Positions 44,103 through 52,422 of a DNA stretch of 64,000 nt are shown here, piece by piece. This DNA comes from an uncultured Lachnospiraceae bacterium. Its GTDB lineage: Bacteria; Bacillota; Clostridia; Lachnospirales; Lachnospiraceae. The stretch spans positions 1-64,000 of the forward strand of contig CAJUDZ010000010.1 in assembly GCA_910584965.1 (NCBI GenBank), in the 5' to 3' direction. The notes under the pieces are model-generated. The model ran no database searches and was not told the origin of the DNA. It was given only the letters and a program-made list of their open reading frames with translations. Within the stretch, counting starts at the first letter, position 1, and each line of letters opens with the position of its first letter. The position numbers were made by a program, and so were the translations under genes.

Positions 44103-45434
44103 CTACACCTCCTCCGTCATCCGCCAACGCCTGATTCCATATGCGGAAGCTCCGAAAAGCACCGTAAAACCAAAAAGAATCGCAGCTGTCTTTCCGGAAA
44201 AACGCCCCAGGTACAGACTTCCCGCGGCATCGATCAGATAAGCTGTCGGAAAAAACCTCCCAATCCGCCGCACGGTATCCGGCAGAAAAGCGGAAGGCAG
44301 AAACCCTCCGGAAAAATACTGCATGAATACCGTCAGAAAAAAGAGAAGCAGAACCGCCGTCGTCCCGTTTCCCGCAATCTGAAATACCAGAAAAACAAAA
44401 GACGCCGCGCAGCATAAAATCAAAAGGCAGATGCCGGTCCGCATTCCTCCCGCTTTTGGCAGCCACGCTTCACAGCCGGCCGCCTTCATTCCCGCTTTCG
44501 CAGCCAGCCAAAAAAAGGAAGCGCCAAAGCCCATACTGCATACCCCGCACAGCCATTTCCCGAAGCACTGTCTGCCCGCGCCGATTCCTTCCCTGTAAAG
44601 ATTATTCTGCAAAGCCGGAGGATAAGGCCGCATCACCGGATAACAGGCCATGCCGAGCAGCAGCAGAAAAAATACGGCTCCTGACGCAATGCCGTATTGC
44701 AGCATGGACAGATTTCCCGCCGCGGAAATTTCCTCTGTTCGGAACAGGGCCAGCCGGTTCAATGCAAATGCCAGATTATATTTGTCGACATCCATTTCCA
44801 TCACCGACAGCTGCTCCAGCGCGCCGTATGCCTCCGCCGTGTCATAAATGCCGTAAATCTGGGCCTGTGCGACACGCAGCATCTGCACCCCCGCGTCGGT
44901 CAGTTCTTTTAGCAGCGCCGACTCCATGCCCGCATCTTCCGGAAAAAAGACCTGCGCCGGCACATTGCTGCCATTCATAATGCCCTCTGTCATACCCTTT
45001 GGTAAAACAAGCATGGCTGCCGCTTCTCCCTCCCGTAACATGGAAATCCCTTCTTCCTCCGACACGGTCAGAAACCTGCAAAGTTCCGAAATGCTTTCCA
45101 TGCCCTGTACATAATATAATAACAAATCCGTCAGCGGATCGTCTTCTTCTTCAACAACCGCGATCGTTATCCGGACAGCCGGCGCATCACGGTACAGAAT
45201 TTTGGAAGCGCCTAAGGCGATTGTTCCAAAAACAGCCATCAGCAGAATCGTTTCAAGCAGCATGACCGGAAGCTGTCTGATCGTCCGTTTCAGTTCCAGC
45301 TTCCATAAAGTTAAAGTTCTTTGTCCGATGATCGTCCGCCTCCTGTTCAAAATCACTTTACGGTTCTCCGTGGACAGGACTTCCCCAAAGTGCGGTTCCC
45401 TCTCTATCCAAAAAACGAAAGGGCCTTCATCCAC
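44103..45434 (-). CDS. ABC-2-type transporter permease-like protein (first of pair)
   Basis: A membrane protein of the ABC-2/YhgE-like type. After a basic start (LWKLELKRTIRQLPVMLLE) comes one span, an extracytoplasmic region (VRITIAVVEEEDDPLTDLLL to NRLALFRTEE) and five to six spans to the C-terminus. The open frame begins at GTG 45434, with no ribosome site and a 31-base overlap with the upstream gene. A perfect AGGAGG sits at 45339-45344, but only ACG ATC ATC follow it, so the true start is uncertain and the real protein may lack the first ~33 residues. Confidence 0.75.
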   Translation of the reverse strand: MDEGPFVFWIEREPHFGEVLSTENRKVILNRRRTIIGQRTLTLWKLELKRTIRQLPVMLLETILLMAVFGTIALGASKILYRDAPAVRITIAVVEEEDDPLTDLLLYYVQGMESISELCRFLTVSEEEGISMLREGEAAAMLVLPKGMTEGIMNGSNVPAQVFFPEDAGMESALLKELTDAGVQMLRVAQAQIYGIYDTAEAYGALEQLSVMEMDVDKYNLAFALNRLALFRTEEISAAGNLSMLQYGIASGAVFFLLLLGMACYPVMRPYPPALQNNLYREGIGAGRQCFGKWLCGVCSMGFGASFFWLAAKAGMKAAGCEAWLPKAGGMRTGICLLILCCAASFVFLVFQIAGNGTTAVLLLFFLTVFMQYFSGGFLPSAFLPDTVRRIGRFFPTAYLIDAAGSLYLGRFSGKTAAILFGFTVLFGASAYGIRRWRMTEEV

Positions 45435-46771
45435 CGCCAGATCTTTTTCATGATCTGATCTCTCAGCTCCCGATATTCGTCTTCCGTGATTTCAAAAAGA
45501 CGAATGCGCTCTCCCGCCGGACCTTTCAGCTCTTCCGACAGCGGTTCCAGCTCCGCCTTTCCGGTCAGTTTAAAACTGCCGATTCTGTCAACCGAAACGG
45601 TCAATCCGTGGAGTTCTGCCGTAACGCGCGTGTCATTTTCGTGGTAAAAGGTCTCCGCACGCAAATCGACCGTTATGGTATCCTCCGTGCCGGATTTGCT
45701 TCCAAACGCCGCCAGCAGCCGTTCGTCGATCCCAAGCGCCTGTATGGGCATCTTTGTCTGCATGCTGACAAAAATGTCATCTATACTCTGCGCCTCTCCC
45801 AGAAAACAGATTTCTCCGGAAGTTTCAAAAGCGATTCCGCCCTCTTCATTTCCCACCCGAATACGAAAAGGTTCCTCCGCAGAAATCCGAACGATTCGGT
45901 CATTTTTTTCTTCAACCGCAATGATGACTGCAATATCTCCCGCAGTCTCTACGGTTATCCCTTTTTCCGACAGCGTGCCGCCGGAAGCCTCCGTACAGTC
46001 CTTCATCAGCGCATTCATCCAGTCTGCGGAGATTGTCAGGCGGTATTGACTGCATCGGTACTGCCTGTCATTCTTTTCCGGAACATTGATGTCTATTGGA
46101 TTCTCCAGCTTTTCTATACTGACTTTCTCCTGCCATCCGTCCAGATATTGCAGCCACGAAACCGGATTTCTTTTTGAAAATAAGTTCACGGAAATCTCAT
46201 GGTTTTGCAGCGTTCCGAATATATTGGCAAACAGGGAAGCATTATACTGCTCGTCGATTCGTTCCGCATCAAAGGCAAAATTCTTTTCGGAAAAATCGGG
46301 CAGCCGCAGAATCAATTCGCTGCCGTCCCCATAGAGTTCCAGTTCCGCCAGTTTCGTATTGCTCACACTGAATTTCGTGCCCGCTTCCAGTTTCCGGGCA
46401 GCCGCATCCCGCGCCAGCGTCGTATCAACCCCAAGCGTAAACGGAAGTCCCTCTCCGCTCAGGTTGCAAACGGTTTCCAGTTTTATCCGGTTAAGACCGT
46501 CTCCCGCCTGCCCGTTCCCAGGCCCGGTTCCGGCCGCCGTCTCCCATAATTCCTGACATTCCGATATTTCCTCCGCCAGATTCCGAAACGCTCTCAGAAT
46601 GATTCTTTCTTCCGTAAAATACAGTCTTACAAAAACAAATGCCGCAATAGCGGCCGCGGCGGCGATGCCGGCAAAAATACCCGCCGCCGTTTTCCAGTTC
46701 CGCCGGAACGGCCGGCCAAAATGCTTCTTCTCTTCTATTTCCGGAATCTGAATTTCTTCAAACTGATTCAT
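45404..46771 (-). CDS. Membrane-anchored extracellular protein of unknown function
   Basis: A 455-residue protein: cytoplasmic N-terminus of about 28 residues, one membrane span (AAGIFAGIAAAAAIAAFVFV), then a large extracytoplasmic part made mostly of beta-strand-like segments (RIKLETVCNLSGEGLPFTLG, ISVNLFSKRNPVSWLQYLDG). No family is recognised. It is the first gene of a three-gene operon with the two ABC-2-like permeases and overlaps the next frame. It may be an extracytoplasmic accessory subunit. Confidence 0.65.
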   Translation of the reverse strand: MNQFEEIQIPEIEEKKHFGRPFRRNWKTAAGIFAGIAAAAAIAAFVFVRLYFTEERIILRAFRNLAEEISECQELWETAAGTGPGNGQAGDGLNRIKLETVCNLSGEGLPFTLGVDTTLARDAAARKLEAGTKFSVSNTKLAELELYGDGSELILRLPDFSEKNFAFDAERIDEQYNASLFANIFGTLQNHEISVNLFSKRNPVSWLQYLDGWQEKVSIEKLENPIDINVPEKNDRQYRCSQYRLTISADWMNALMKDCTEASGGTLSEKGITVETAGDIAVIIAVEEKNDRIVRISAEEPFRIRVGNEEGGIAFETSGEICFLGEAQSIDDIFVSMQTKMPIQALGIDERLLAAFGSKSGTEDTITVDLRAETFYHENDTRVTAELHGLTVSVDRIGSFKLTGKAELEPLSEELKGPAGERIRLFEITEDEYRELRDQIMKKIWRWMKALSFFG

Positions 46772-46833
46772 GAAACACCCATCCCTTTCCGGCTCCGCCA
46801 GGAATACGCGCCATCAGACGCGGGAAAAATATC

Positions 46834-46874
46834 AAAAAAACCGGACACCATATTGCAATTATATCGTGTCCGGT
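46834..46874 (-). terminator. Terminator of the aminotransferase-MATE operon
   Basis: ACCGGACAC and GTGTCCGGT form a perfect stem around an A/T-rich loop, and seven T residues follow on the minus strand (46834-46840). Confidence 0.88.
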
Positions 46875-46895
46875 CTTCTTTTTCAATGGGACTTT

Positions 46896-46916
46896 GCACG
46901 GTCATTCTGACCGTGC
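46896..46916. terminator. Hairpin directly after the MATE stop codon
   Basis: GCACGGTCA and TGACCGTGC form a perfect 9-bp stem with a 3-base loop. It precedes the main terminator and may protect the transcript 3' end. Confidence 0.55.
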
Positions 46917-46930
46917 CGCGCCCTGATCTC

Positions 46931-48268
46931 CTATCTTGTCACATCCCGCAGCCACACTTTCTTCCGATACCGCAGCAGACAAAACGGCACTTTGATAAAC
47001 TCATCGGCAAGCAGTATCGCATAAACAACCGGCACCGGGAAATGAAAAACAAAAGCGGCCAGCGCGCTGAACAAAATGGACCCAAACCACATAGTCGTCA
47101 TATCTAAAATCATGCCGAACCGGGTATCCCCGCCGGAGCGGAACACACCGACAACCCAGGTCGAATTGAGAGACTGTCCGACCACGTAGGCCGACATCAT
47201 ACATAAAAACAGATTCAGATAACGGACCGTTTCCCCTTCAAAGCCCATTCCCCACACAATCACAGGCCGCAGCAGCAAAATAACCGCTGCACCGCCGAGA
47301 CCGCAGCAAAGACCTAACACGGTAAATTTTTTTCCGTAATCTTCCGCCACATCTTTCCTGCCCTCTCCAATCGCTTTTCCGATCATGATTGCGGCAGCCG
47401 CCGCGATTCCAAACCCCACTACCATAGAAAGCTGCCTTGCTGTCTGAACGACCGAATTTGCCGCAACAACACCGCTTCCGAGCCGTCCCACAATCGCCGT
47501 ATTGGCGGAATAACCGGCTCCCCACAGCACTTCGTTCAAAATGACGGGCGAAGCAAAATGCAGAAAATCCTTCCACAGAACCGCATCTGTCTGAATGATA
47601 TAATTCCATTTTAATTTTACTTCCGGCTTATACCGTTTTATATAAAATACTAATATGCACAATTCAATGATTCTGGCCATCAACGTACCGGCCGCCGCAC
47701 CCTGAATGCCCAGCGCCGGAAACCCCAGGAGACCGAAAATTAATACGGCATTCACACAGATATTGATCAGCAGGGAACTTCCATAAATGATTGTGGAAAT
47801 CGTCACCCGTTCAATGCTCTTTAACATATTCAGATAACTCATTGTAAATGCCGAAATCGGATAGGTAAAGGCCACGATCCTGATATATAAAACGGCCTGC
47901 GCTGTCACTTCCGCATCGTTAGTAAAAAGGAGCATCAATTTTTCCGGCATAAGCAGCGAAATGATCATAAAAAGAAAGCCGACCGACGTCGTCAGCAGCA
48001 CGACAATGCCCATTACCTTCTCGATCGCTTCCAAATTCTTTTTGCCCCAGTACTGAGCGATCAAAACGGACGCGCCGGACGTTGCTCCGAACAGAAAAAG
48101 GCTCAGAATCCAGAAAATCTGGCCGCCCATCGAACAGCCGGAGAGCACCTTTTCCCCGACTCTTCCGAGCATAATGACGTCCGCAGCGGAAACGCCCACA
48201 TTGATCAGATTCTGCAGCGCCATCGGCAAAACCAGCACGAATACCCGCCTGTAAAAATTGTCTTTCAT
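46931..48268 (-). CDS. MATE-family efflux transporter
   Basis: A 445-residue, 12-span exporter with the MATE two-fold repeat: MALQNLINVGVSAADVIMLGRVGE in helix 1, GFPALGIQGAAAGTLMARI in the middle, and the second-half counterpart SPVILNEVLWGAGYSANTAIVGRLG. Substrates of the family are cationic drugs and metabolites, driven by Na+ or H+. The start MKDNFYRR has AGGTG upstream; a GTG four codons earlier abuts the aminotransferase stop. The pair is probably one operon, so the exporter may handle a compound linked to the PLP enzyme. Confidence 0.92.
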   Translation of the reverse strand: MKDNFYRRVFVLVLPMALQNLINVGVSAADVIMLGRVGEKVLSGCSMGGQIFWILSLFLFGATSGASVLIAQYWGKKNLEAIEKVMGIVVLLTTSVGFLFMIISLLMPEKLMLLFTNDAEVTAQAVLYIRIVAFTYPISAFTMSYLNMLKSIERVTISTIIYGSSLLINICVNAVLIFGLLGFPALGIQGAAAGTLMARIIELCILVFYIKRYKPEVKLKWNYIIQTDAVLWKDFLHFASPVILNEVLWGAGYSANTAIVGRLGSGVVAANSVVQTARQLSMVVGFGIAAAAAIMIGKAIGEGRKDVAEDYGKKFTVLGLCCGLGGAAVILLLRPVIVWGMGFEGETVRYLNLFLCMMSAYVVGQSLNSTWVVGVFRSGGDTRFGMILDMTTMWFGSILFSALAAFVFHFPVPVVYAILLADEFIKVPFCLLRYRKKVWLRDVTR

Positions 48269-48280
48269 CCGCATTTTCAC

Positions 48281-49477
48281 CTATACAAACACATATTTAT
48301 GCAGGCGTTCCATCGCTTCCACAAGCCGCGCCTTTGGCAGCGCCAGATTCATCCGGATGCCGCATGCGCTGTGAAAAGGCCTTCCGTCCTGCCAGATTAC
48401 GCCGACCTCCACGCCTGCTTTCTGTATTTCATCGATTGTTTTTTCGTGTTCTGCGCACCACTTACTGCAATCCAGAAGCAGCATATAGGTTCCCTGGGGT
48501 CTTGCCACAGAAACACCCGGAAAATATTTATCAATATAATCACACGCATATGTTACATTTTCCTGAAGCACCTGACGCAGTTCATCCGCCCATTCCGCTC
48601 CCTCTTTGCTGTAAGCGCCGATCAGCGCATACATGGAAAGCACGTTCATGGAATTATAATGCGAAAGGGAAGATTCTTTCAGCACCCTGTCCCTGAGCCA
48701 CTTATTGTAAATAATATGATAGCTTCCGATCATTCCGGCCAGATTAAATGTCTTGGACGGCGCATAGAATGCAGCCGTACGCATTCTGGCATCTTCCGAA
48801 ACGGACTGCACCGGAATATGCCTGTTATCTCCCAGAATGATATCCGACCAGATTTCATCCGCAACCACCATTACATCGTATTTTTGGAACAGCTCCATTG
48901 CCCGTTCCAGTTCCCAGCGCTCCCAGACCCGGCCGCACGGATTATGAGGGGAGCAGAAAATCGCGGCATGAATGGACTGCTCCCGCAGTTTCGCTTCCAT
49001 ATCCTCAAAGTCCATCCGCCAGACGCCGTTCTCATCCTGTTTCAGCGGGCTCAGCACAATATCATATCCGTTATTTTCAAGGCTTCCGGTAAATCCTACA
49101 TAAGTCGGGGAATGAAGCAGCACCTTGTCGCCTTTGGAACAAATCACGTTCAGCGCGCTGACCACGCCGCCCAGCACACCGTTCTCATATCCGATACATT
49201 CTTTTGTCAGCCCCTGCACGCCATTCCGCATTTCCTGCCAGCGGATAATCGCATTATAATATTCTTCCTTAGGTTCAAAATATCCGTACAGCGCATGGGC
49301 CGTTCTCTCCATAATTTTCTCCGGTACAGACGGAACCGTGGCAAAACTCATATCCGCAATCCACATGGGAATCCTGTCAAACCCTTCTTTTACCTGCGCA
49401 TCCGCATACGGAATCACCTCCGCCGCGATCGCGTCCTTACCATGACGGTCTATCATGTCCGTAAAATTGTACTTCAT
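48281..49477 (-). CDS. MalY/PatB-family aminotransferase (cystathionine beta-lyase type)
   Basis: A 398-residue PLP enzyme of fold type I. The family features are MWIADMSFATVPSV at the start, VLGGVVSALNVI for phosphate binding, SPHNPCGRVW, VVADEIWSDII (Asp for the pyridine N) and APSKTFNLAGM with the Schiff-base lysine. Members split C-S bonds of cystathionine or cysteine conjugates; some also regulate. The start MKYNFTDM has GGGAGG 7 bases upstream; the frame is open 40 codons earlier without a site. A good promoter lies at 49527-49555. The MATE gene follows directly. Confidence 0.92.
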   Translation of the reverse strand: MKYNFTDMIDRHGKDAIAAEVIPYADAQVKEGFDRIPMWIADMSFATVPSVPEKIMERTAHALYGYFEPKEEYYNAIIRWQEMRNGVQGLTKECIGYENGVLGGVVSALNVICSKGDKVLLHSPTYVGFTGSLENNGYDIVLSPLKQDENGVWRMDFEDMEAKLREQSIHAAIFCSPHNPCGRVWERWELERAMELFQKYDVMVVADEIWSDIILGDNRHIPVQSVSEDARMRTAAFYAPSKTFNLAGMIGSYHIIYNKWLRDRVLKESSLSHYNSMNVLSMYALIGAYSKEGAEWADELRQVLQENVTYACDYIDKYFPGVSVARPQGTYMLLLDCSKWCAEHEKTIDEIQKAGVEVGVIWQDGRPFHSACGIRMNLALPKARLVEAMERLHKYVFV

Positions 49478-49526
49478 TTGTATGCCTCCCTGTCCACTTT
49501 TGTATTCATTCTGAAATCTCCCTTTC

Positions 49527-49555
49527 ATTATAGAGTAAACATCCCGAAATAACAA
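49527..49555 (-). promoter_or_regulatory. Promoter of the aminotransferase-MATE operon
   Basis: On the minus strand TTGTTA and TATAAT are exactly 17 bases apart, about 50 bases before the start codon. Confidence 0.75.
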
Positions 49556-49617
49556 TCTCTTACTTTTTCCTCTTTTTCCCGTCTCTTTTTCCTGCATTAT
49601 TTTATAATAAATTTAAA

Positions 49618-49629
49618 TGAACACGTTCA
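49618..49629. promoter_or_regulatory. Operator palindrome 1 (TGAACACGTTCA)
   Basis: A 12-bp near-perfect palindrome ending 8 bases before the -35 box of the tetR promoter. It has the same half-site (TGAAC) as the one downstream of the -10. Confidence 0.7.
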
Positions 49630-49637
49630 AAAAATGA

Positions 49638-49666
49638 TTGACAAAGCACCTCATGAGACCTATAAT
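49638..49666 (+). promoter_or_regulatory. Consensus sigma-A promoter of tetR operon
   Basis: TTGACA and TATAAT, both perfect, with a 17-base spacer. It is the strongest promoter by sequence in the window and is bracketed by two palindromes, as expected for a repressed promoter. Confidence 0.88.
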
Positions 49667-49671
49667 ATAAA

Positions 49672-49683
49672 TGAACATGTTCA
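49672..49683. promoter_or_regulatory. Operator palindrome 2 (TGAACATGTTCA)
   Basis: A perfect 12-bp palindrome starting 5 bases after the -10 box, at the expected transcription start. Its centre is 54 bases from that of palindrome 1, about five helical turns. Confidence 0.75.
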
Positions 49684-49753
49684 TCAATGAAGGCCCGGTA
49701 TTTTTCCTCTGCGATTTAAAACACGGGCCGGAACAATAAGACGGAGGGGTATG

Positions 49754-50314
49754 ATGCGGAAAAAAAATGACACTCTGCGCAGTACGCTGTTGGACGCGGC
49801 CCGTCAGATTGCGGACACGGAAGGGCTCGAAGCAGTTAATATCCGTTCTCTTGCAGGAAAAGCCGGTGTTGCGGCAGGAACCGTATACAATTATTTTTCA
49901 GACAAAGACGAAATCTTACTCGCCCTGACAGAAGAATACTGGCGTCAGACGCTGTCCCGGATGCCGGCGGTCATAACGGCCGATTCCTTTTGCGGCCAGC
50001 TGCTGGAAATATTCGCTTTTCTGAAAGAACAAATCGAGCAGTCCGCCGGAAGACTCATGAACAGCCTCGGCAATGTTGAAACGGCAGGATACGCCCGCAT
50101 GGCTTCCATGCAGTCGGAACTGGAAACCGCAATTATGAAATGTCTGGAACAGGACGGCAAAGTGCGCGGAGAAATCTGGAACGAAACTTTTACAAAAGAA
50201 CAATTTGTACGCTTTCTTATGATGAATATGCTGATGTTGTTAAAATCGGAAAAGCCTGATATCGATTTCTTCTTTGAAATCGTCAGGCGTACAATCTATG
50301 AAACAAAGGCATGA
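49754..50314 (+). CDS. TetR-family transcriptional regulator
   Basis: A 186-residue repressor. The N-terminal helix-turn-helix is typical: LLDAARQIADTEGLEAVNIRSLAGKAGVAAGTVYNYFSDKDEI (given as LLDAARQIADTEGLEAV then IRSLAGKAGVAAGTVYNYF). The helical ligand-binding domain follows. The second of two adjacent ATGs was chosen because GGAGG lies 6 bases before it. A consensus promoter flanked by TGAAC palindromes implies self-repression and control of the two membrane-protein genes downstream. Confidence 0.9.
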   Translation: MRKKNDTLRSTLLDAARQIADTEGLEAVNIRSLAGKAGVAAGTVYNYFSDKDEILLALTEEYWRQTLSRMPAVITADSFCGQLLEIFAFLKEQIEQSAGRLMNSLGNVETAGYARMASMQSELETAIMKCLEQDGKVRGEIWNETFTKEQFVRFLMMNMLMLLKSEKPDIDFFFEIVRRTIYETKA

Positions 50315-50373
50315 AACGCAATTTGGTAACAAAAGCACGAAAAGAAATCATATAACAAAAAGGAGATAATATT

Positions 50374-51042
50374 ATGCCACAGGCAATCGCAGAAACAGTT
50401 TTTGACGCATTTTATCTTTGCTTTGCTCTGACCGCAGGGCTCACGATGTTCATAAAGGGCTCTGCCCCGTTGGTGAAAAAAGCCGGACTGATGGCCGCGC
50501 TGCTCGGCGCCGGAGACGCTTTTCATCTGATTCCCCGCTCTTATGCGCTCTGGACAGACGGGCTGGAAGCCAATGCCGCGGCGCTGGGAATCGGAAAACT
50601 GATCACTTCCATCACAATGACCGTTTTTTATCTGATTCTTTACTACATCTGGCGGGATCGATATCAGATCAAAGACCGAAAAATTCTTACGGGCACAATG
50701 TGGGGATTATCCGTGCTGCGCATTATTTTCTGTCTGCTCCCGCAAAATCAGTGGCTTTCTTACCGCCAGCCTCTGCAATACGGAATCCTCCGCAATATCC
50801 CTTTTGCCATTATGGGGATAATCGTCATCGTCATTTTTGCACAGGAAAACAAAAAAACAAATGATCCTGTTTTCCGATTTATGCCGTTAGCAGTTTTCCT
50901 CTCTTTCGGATTTTATCTGCCCGTCGTCCTGTTCAGCGGTATCGCACCGGCTGTCGGCATGCTCATGATTCCGAAAACGCTCGCCTATGTATGGATTGTA
51001 CTCATGGGCTGGCGGCTTTACAAACAATCACAAAACCGGTAA
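50374..51042 (+). CDS. Hypothetical multi-span membrane protein
   Basis: A 222-residue protein with about seven hydrophobic spans (AFYLCFALTAGLTMFIKG, ITSITMTVFYLILYYIW, NIPFAIMGIIVIVIF, LAVFLSFGFYLPVVLF and others). GAGDAFHLIPRSYALW carries a conserved-looking His and Arg. No family is recognised with confidence. It follows tetR by 60 bases and has AAAGGAG upstream of the ATG, so it is probably a target of that repressor. Confidence 0.7.
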   Translation: MPQAIAETVFDAFYLCFALTAGLTMFIKGSAPLVKKAGLMAALLGAGDAFHLIPRSYALWTDGLEANAAALGIGKLITSITMTVFYLILYYIWRDRYQIKDRKILTGTMWGLSVLRIIFCLLPQNQWLSYRQPLQYGILRNIPFAIMGIIVIVIFAQENKKTNDPVFRFMPLAVFLSFGFYLPVVLFSGIAPAVGMLMIPKTLAYVWIVLMGWRLYKQSQNR

Positions 51043-51063
51043 GAACACAGAAGGAGAAAACAT

Positions 51064-51474
51064 ATGATAAAACGTTATGCAAATATGGCTTTGGCTTATG
51101 CCGTCGCTGCCATGATATTTGGAGTATTTTACAGAGAATTTACCAAGTTCAGCGGTTTTTCCGGACAGACCGCACTATCCGTTATACATACCCATTATTT
51201 TCTATTGGGCATGTTCTTCTCACTTTTACTGATGCTGATCGAAAAAGCCTTTTCCTTTTCCGATCAGAACACCGGAAAAATTCTGATCGTTTACCAGCTT
51301 GGCCTGAATATTACCGCTCTTGGTTTTCTGATAAGAGGTCTGACCCAAGTATGGGAAACGGAGTTGAGTAAGGGAATGAACGCCTCTATTTCCGGCATTG
51401 CGGGAATAGGTCATATTCTCACAGGCATCTGCCTCATTCTTTTATTGCTGAAAATCAAAAAAAGGGCGGCTTAG
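51064..51474 (+). CDS. DUF2871-family membrane protein
   Basis: A 136-residue protein with four spans. SVIHTHYFLLGMFFSLLLMLIE holds the His-x-His pair typical of DUF2871 and a second His is in GIGHILTGICLIL. The His arrangement could bind heme or metal; function is not established. It lies 21 bases after the preceding membrane gene with AAGGAGAAA upstream of the ATG; tetR and both membrane genes form one likely operon. Confidence 0.75.
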   Translation: MIKRYANMALAYAVAAMIFGVFYREFTKFSGFSGQTALSVIHTHYFLLGMFFSLLLMLIEKAFSFSDQNTGKILIVYQLGLNITALGFLIRGLTQVWETELSKGMNASISGIAGIGHILTGICLILLLLKIKKRAA

Positions 51475-51509
51475 GGAAAAATAAATGCTGGCTTTGAGGA
51501 CATTCTTCG

Positions 51510-51575
51510 GTGTGAGACTTAGAACTTCTCCGCGAAGCAGCCCTTGCTGCGAGTGATTAGAAGTTCTTCTCACAC
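51510..51575. terminator. Nested hairpin between convergent DUF2871 and ABC ATPase genes
   Basis: GTGTGAGA/TCTCACAC encloses AGAACTTCT/AGAAGTTCT, which encloses GCAGC/GCTGC. The AGAACTTCT/AGAAGTTCT arms are the same as in the repeat block at 30227-30560. Probable bidirectional terminator of a dispersed repeat family. Confidence 0.65.
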
Positions 51576-51590
51576 TAATAACTATACCTT

Positions 51591-52265
51591 TCAAAACCGG
51601 TCCGTTAATTCCTTCCCCCGCAATTTTTTATCAACTTCACTCAGTCTTTTATCCTTCATAACATAAAGCCTGCTGCAAAGTGACAGCTCGCTCTCTTCAT
51701 GCGTTGTAATAACGACCGTTCCCTTCCTTTCCAGATAAATCTGCAGATAATGTCTGATATCCTCTTTGCAGACCAGATCAAGCGCCGCGCTCGGTTCATC
51801 CAGCAGAAGAACGGGCGGCATCCCGGACAGGGCAATGCCGAAACTGACTCTTTTTTTCATTCCGCCCGAAAGCTTTGACACCGGCGTTTTCATAAATGCC
51901 GGAATCCCCAGAATCTGCAGAAACCCTTCCTCAAGTTCTTTTGCAAGCTCCGCCCGATCGGGATACCACAGTCTTAAATTATCGTATACGCTGAGCTCCG
52001 GCATCAGCGGATTTTCCTGCGGCACATAACCCGTCATTTTTCGAAAAACAACACGGTTTGCAAGCGCATCTTTTCCGTAATAAAGAATCGCTCCCGACTG
52101 AGGCTTTAACACTCCCGCCATTATGGAAAGAAGCGTGGACTTTCCGCATCCGTTCGGACCGACAATACCGATACATTCCCCGCGTTCGGCATGCAGAGAC
52201 ACGTCTTGCAGAACTCTCTTTTTCCCATATGCACCCGTGAGGTTTTCTATCTCAATCATTTTCAT
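51591..52265 (-). CDS. ABC transporter ATP-binding protein (no adjacent permease)
   Basis: A 224-residue ATPase with all motifs: Walker A GPNGCGKST, Q-loop YVPQENPL, signature LSGGMKKR, Walker B VLLLDEPSAAL and switch His in VITTHEE. It is of the drug/ABC-2 export type. The start (MKMIEIEN) lies in a leader nearly identical to that of the lipoprotein at 32894. No permease gene flanks it; candidates are the ATPase-less permease pair at 42978-45434. A nested hairpin follows the stop. Confidence 0.9.
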   Translation of the reverse strand: MKMIEIENLTGAYGKKRVLQDVSLHAERGECIGIVGPNGCGKSTLLSIMAGVLKPQSGAILYYGKDALANRVVFRKMTGYVPQENPLMPELSVYDNLRLWYPDRAELAKELEEGFLQILGIPAFMKTPVSKLSGGMKKRVSFGIALSGMPPVLLLDEPSAALDLVCKEDIRHYLQIYLERKGTVVITTHEESELSLCSRLYVMKDKRLSEVDKKLRGKELTDRF

Positions 52266-52286
52266 ACTAATAGTCACGCCTTTCTC
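52263..52286 (-). promoter_or_regulatory. Conserved translation-start leader, copy 2
   Basis: On the minus strand GAGAAAGGCGTGACTATTAG runs up to the ATG of the ATPase gene, matching the leader at 32892-32915 in 20 of 24 bases. Confidence 0.55.
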
Positions 52287-52294
52287 CCAGCTCA

Positions 52295-52368
52295 CGAACT
52301 TTGAAGCCAAGACGCTATCAGCGTCGGCACAAATTCGCGATTGAAAAATCTATAATTTTTCAATCTAT
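52295..52368. repeat. Dispersed two-hairpin element, copy 2
   Basis: Same order as at 31541-31599: CGAACTTTG, a variable middle (here with an extra GACGC/GCGTC stem), GGCACAAATTCGCG, then ATTGAAAAATC/ATTTTTCAAT. It lies between the Rpn gene and the ATPase gene. Confidence 0.7.
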
Positions 52369-52375
52369 CCTCCAC

Positions 52376-52394
52376 GTCACAGCTTTGCTGTGAC
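52376..52394. terminator. Hairpin after the Rpn gene
   Basis: GTCACAGC and GCTGTGAC form a perfect 8-bp stem with a 3-base loop, about 30 bases past the Rpn stop codon. Confidence 0.5.
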
Positions 52395-52422
52395 TCAAAT
52401 CCGGATGAAAAATGCCTGTTTT

